NCBI GenBank assembly: GCA_019090455.1
Contig: JAHRWA010000063.1
Location: forward strand, 26,665-90,664
Direction: 5' to 3'
Source: Pseudomonadales bacterium
Lineage (GTDB): Bacteria > Pseudomonadota > Gammaproteobacteria > Pseudomonadales > DC-out160
DNA: 64,000 nucleotides
In this document: positions 61,787-64,000 of the stretch, one piece after another
How the letters are laid out: the number at the start of each line of letters is the position of its first letter
How positions within the stretch are numbered: position 1 is the stretch's first letter
Notes under the pieces: model-generated
The model's database searches: none
Told to the model about the DNA's origin: nothing
The model's input: only the letters and a program-made list of their open reading frames with translations
Program-made: the position numbers and the translations under genes

Positions 61787-63076
61787 CTAGTCAGTCAGGG
61801 GCTTAGCTAATGCCGCACCTTTTAATGGCGCGTTGTCGATTTGGCAGAAAGTGAGAGTGATGTTGCGATCTTCAAAATGATCTTGTAAATGGAATTCAAC
61901 CTGGGATTTAAAACCGGGAGTGTTGTAGTAGGTTGATCCGTCGATGGTGATTAGACAAGTTTTCGAAATCGAAAAACAGCTAAGTGAGGTTACATCACTT
62001 GATGCCCCTAATGATTTGATTACTGCACCTGCGATATTGATGGCGGTTAACCACGCTGCCCTATCCCTAATAGCCTGGGCGAGTGCGAGTGTGGTTGATT
62101 GGCCTTGGGTGGAGAGGCGGTTATACCAAGGTTGTGAATCATTTTCTAAAATACGACTAAAGTCCTTAGTTTCAATCACGCTAATTGAAGTGATAAGTTT
62201 TGAATCGGTTTGATTAAAGAGCGAATGCTGAGTTGCGTGCTGTAACGCGATTCGTAAGAGTGTTCCCAGGTATTGACCCCCTATCTTTTTTTCGAATAGG
62301 TATTGGCCGGGGCTTACCGAGCTTTCGTCAAGTTGACAATCAAATACGTAAGCTTGGGCACCGTTGAAATTTCCCGACTCCATATTAATAATCTGTTTTG
62401 TGCGAAAACCCGAATAGGCGCAATTTGTTCCGGTTCCGAGTATGAAGCCAATAGACGCATCAAAGCTTTGACCAGAGTAAGCGCATTTTCCGGCAAGAAG
62501 CGTGGCCACGGTATCGTTGAGTAGAATGATTTTTTTATCTTGATTAAATCGGTGTTTTATCTGATTTCTTAAACTTTGTCCTATCCATTGCCCTACCACT
62601 TCCGGGGCTTTGATCTCTTTAGTCCAGTAAAGTAATTTCCCGTCAAGTTGTGAGTTGATTTCGCAGGGATACGAAAAACAAAAATTGATTTGATCCGATA
62701 GCGCGATGACTGGTGCCAGATAATGGCAAATGGTGTCGTAAAAAAACTCAGCGCTGATCGCTTTGTCCTGCCCCGGCATGGGGTGCTTCTTTAGGTGAAT
62801 AAATTCAATTTCCCCCGTTGAGGAGACTTGTGTGAGTGCGACACGAAGATGCGTTCCACCCGCATCAATTACAATATTGCGTTTAGCGGGTTTGAGGGAG
62901 CCGGTTGGTGAGTCACCAGCGCTGATGTAAGTTGGTAGCATGGCCAATGATTTCTTTTGACCCTGGAGCCCGCTCTCCATTTGGGAGGTGAGCTCATTGA
63001 ATAGAGTCGTGAATGATCCATAACCCCTGTCAAATAGGGTGGATTCTAAGAGTGAGTCTACTGTCGATAGCGTCAT
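61787..63076 (-). CDS. Hexokinase family protein (eukaryotic-type fold)
   Basis: A 429-residue hexokinase-family kinase, not a ROK or Glk enzyme. SLAMLPTYISAG resembles the LPT entry of eukaryotic hexokinases, NIVIDAGGTHLRVALTQV is the phosphate-1 loop (DxGGTxxR), FCFSYPCEI is the FSYP glucose loop, and LLNDTVATLLAG contains the catalytic Asp. GFILGTGTNCAYS is the phosphate-2 loop and NMESGNFN the second glucose contact. The gene is intact and stands alone. The C-terminal domain is shorter than in yeast hexokinase. It phosphorylates hexoses with ATP; exact sugar unknown. This family is uncommon in gammaproteobacteria. Confidence 0.85.
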   Translation of the reverse strand: MTLSTVDSLLESTLFDRGYGSFTTLFNELTSQMESGLQGQKKSLAMLPTYISAGDSPTGSLKPAKRNIVIDAGGTHLRVALTQVSSTGEIEFIHLKKHPMPGQDKAISAEFFYDTICHYLAPVIALSDQINFCFSYPCEINSQLDGKLLYWTKEIKAPEVVGQWIGQSLRNQIKHRFNQDKKIILLNDTVATLLAGKCAYSGQSFDASIGFILGTGTNCAYSGFRTKQIINMESGNFNGAQAYVFDCQLDESSVSPGQYLFEKKIGGQYLGTLLRIALQHATQHSLFNQTDSKLITSISVIETKDFSRILENDSQPWYNRLSTQGQSTTLALAQAIRDRAAWLTAINIAGAVIKSLGASSDVTSLSCFSISKTCLITIDGSTYYNTPGFKSQVEFHLQDHFEDRNITLTFCQIDNAPLKGAALAKPLTD

Positions 63077-63247
63077 AATTGGGTTTGGGGTTTAATAGTT
63101 TGAGTTTAATAGTGAGATGAGCCGTGGACGCAATGAGAGAAGCCGTATTTGCAAACTACCCTAAAATATTATATCCTTCGCCCGAAAATCTGGTGTGCGG
63201 TTAAAAAGTGCACGTCTTTGTAAGTGTATAAAATAAAGGTGTTAGCT

Positions 63248-63379
63248 ATGCAGGCTTTTGTATTTTTCGGTATTTTAACATTACTCAATGTCAGCGTTTT
63301 GGTTTTGACCACAGATAAAGAACCTCAAGAAAGCGATATCCCTCACGTCATTACCGTTACTCCTGTCAACTCGAAGTAG
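63248..63379 (+). CDS. 43-residue membrane peptide
   Basis: A short frame reading MQAFVFFGILTLLNVSVLVL, then TTDKEPQESDIPHVITVTPVNSK. An AAAGGTG sits about 7 bases upstream of the ATG. The first 20 residues are a single hydrophobic segment; the remainder is polar and acidic. It could be a membrane-anchored peptide or a signal-peptide protein. I recognise no homologue. Supported by the ribosome-binding site, intact frame and plausible composition only. Confidence 0.55.
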   Translation: MQAFVFFGILTLLNVSVLVLTTDKEPQESDIPHVITVTPVNSK

Positions 63380-63485
63380 CCTTATTATCTAGAGATAGCC
63401 AAAGGCGGATTTAGGGAGCCTTTGGTTGTATTGATGCGGATAGAGTGAAACTTTACAGGTTTGAAAGCAGTTGAGTACAGCGAAG

Positions 63486-63707
63486 CTAGGGTGTTTCACT
63501 CGCTGGCGGCCGAATGAGATGCTCCAGTCCCTCGACCTTTATTTCAAGCGCAATTTGCATCAGCACACCTAACTCTCCCTCAGGAAATTCCTTTCGGGCA
63601 AACCACAATAAATACTCTTCTGGCAGATCAAGGATGAACCTGCCTTTGTATTTACCAAAGGGCATTTTGACTTCGATTAATTTAACAAGATGTTGCTTGT
63701 TAAACAT
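63486..63707 (-). CDS. DUF3820 family small protein
   Basis: A 73-residue protein starting at the ATG at 63707, with AGAGGTG about 6 bases upstream. KMPFGKYKGRFILDLPEEYL and LWFARKEFPEGELG and a closing EIKVEGLEHLIRPP match the DUF3820 family (MPFGKYKGxxLxDLPxxYLxWF). Family members have no established role, though the fold resembles a small nucleic-acid-associated module found next to exonuclease domains. It is monocistronic, with the acyl-CoA dehydrogenase gene upstream on the same strand. Confidence 0.9.
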   Translation of the reverse strand: MFNKQHLVKLIEVKMPFGKYKGRFILDLPEEYLLWFARKEFPEGELGVLMQIALEIKVEGLEHLIRPPASETP

Positions 63708-63833
63708 ATTCACCTCTTATTAAGTAAGTCGGTTATTCAGTGAAGTCGCTTTCCAATTAAAGAAGCTTTCCAATTAAAGAAAACTTCTCATTCAGAAAAA
63801 CTCACCAACCAGCAAAACTCACATCCAGCAAAA

Positions 63834-64000
63834 CTATCGACCAACCAAGCTGCGAGCAATCACTTCTTTCATTATTTCTGACGAGCCAGCATAAATCGTT
63901 TGGACTCGCGCATCCACATAAAAACGAGAGATGGGATACTCTACCGTATAGCCGTAACCGCCGAATAGCTGTAAGCATTCGTTAACGGCTTTTAATTGCA
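63834..64000 (-). CDS. Acyl-CoA dehydrogenase, C-terminal end (5' part outside window)
   Basis: Only the last 55 residues are visible, ending at the TAG at 63834. LQLFGGYGYTVEYPISRFY, then VDARVQTIYAGSSEIMKEVI, is the C-terminal signature of isovaleryl- and long-chain-type acyl-CoA dehydrogenases. Ala rather than Glu before the GS/GT means that the catalytic Glu is expected at the helix-G position, outside the window. It is the third member of the family in this window and supports an acyl-CoA catabolic context. Confidence 0.92.
   Translation of the reverse strand, partial: QLKAVNECLQLFGGYGYTVEYPISRFYVDARVQTIYAGSSEIMKEVIARSLVGR

Overview
The window is a chromosomal segment of a free-living Gram-negative bacterium. 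It is most likely a marine or oil-associated gammaproteobacterium (Oceanospirillales/Cellvibrionales-like). This is inferred from the gene complement (YejK-type nucleoid protein, MnmH/SelD, PilZ, DUF1285, DUF3820, EnvC-like LytM domain, SmrA, tRNA-Ser GGA with encoded CCA), moderate GC and dense short-spaced operons. I see no phage, insertion sequence, CRISPR array or integrase.

Layout. 1-4 kb: acyl-CoA metabolism (truncated CaiB/AMACR-family gene, nitronate monooxygenase-like flavoprotein), an Smr-domain protein and an HMGL-type aldolase ending in a perfect 23-bp terminator hairpin. 4-11 kb: a LysR regulator divergent from doxX-gst with repeated operator-like sites, a lipoprotein serine hydrolase, two GNAT acetyltransferases, a Crp/Fnr regulator, a nitroreductase and a small DMT transporter. 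11-18 kb: rsgA, a pair of acyl-CoA dehydrogenases that looks like one heteromeric enzyme, a glycosyltransferase/polysaccharide deacetylase pair and a YlqF-type GTPase. 18-31 kb: a small membrane protein, a tail-anchored double-FHA protein, yejK, an ABC1 kinase, asnS, a PilZ protein, then a 5.4-kb coiled-coil reading frame interrupted by a single in-frame TAA and ending in a transmembrane segment plus an EnvC-like degenerate LytM domain. 31-40 kb: YkgJ protein, PadR regulator, an orphan protein, a voltage-sensor-like membrane protein, a J-domain protein, tRNA-Ser, a C92 permuted papain-like amidase, a class V aminotransferase, TetR, a lipoprotein and a DUF1285 protein. 40-45 kb: a hybrid histidine kinase and a LysE exporter. 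45-51 kb: a compact minus-strand selenium operon (mnmH, a three-gene PhnDCE-like ABC importer with a fused double permease, selD). 51-64 kb: an ABC-2 exporter pair, two small hypotheticals, a NarK-type transporter, a 2-hydroxyacyl-CoA-dehydratase/activase-like pair, a eukaryotic-type hexokinase, a 43-residue membrane peptide, a DUF3820 protein and the 3' end of another acyl-CoA dehydrogenase.

How the genes work together. The selenium block forms a closed pathway: import of a selenium oxyanion, activation to selenophosphate by SelD, and use by MnmH to selenate tRNA wobble uridine. SelD is the Cys form and no selenocysteine genes are visible here. The acyl-CoA genes at both ends suggest fatty-acid, branched-chain or sterol side-chain catabolism. 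The most unusual locus is the giant coiled-coil/LytM gene at 25.2-30.6 kb. It would place more than 1500 residues of coiled coil in the cytoplasm and a catalytically dead, EnvC-like amidase-activator domain in the periplasm, and in this sequence it is split by one nonsense codon.

All calls are from reading the sequence; no database search was run. Start codons were moved from the longest open frame to internal starts where a ribosome-binding site or family length supported it.
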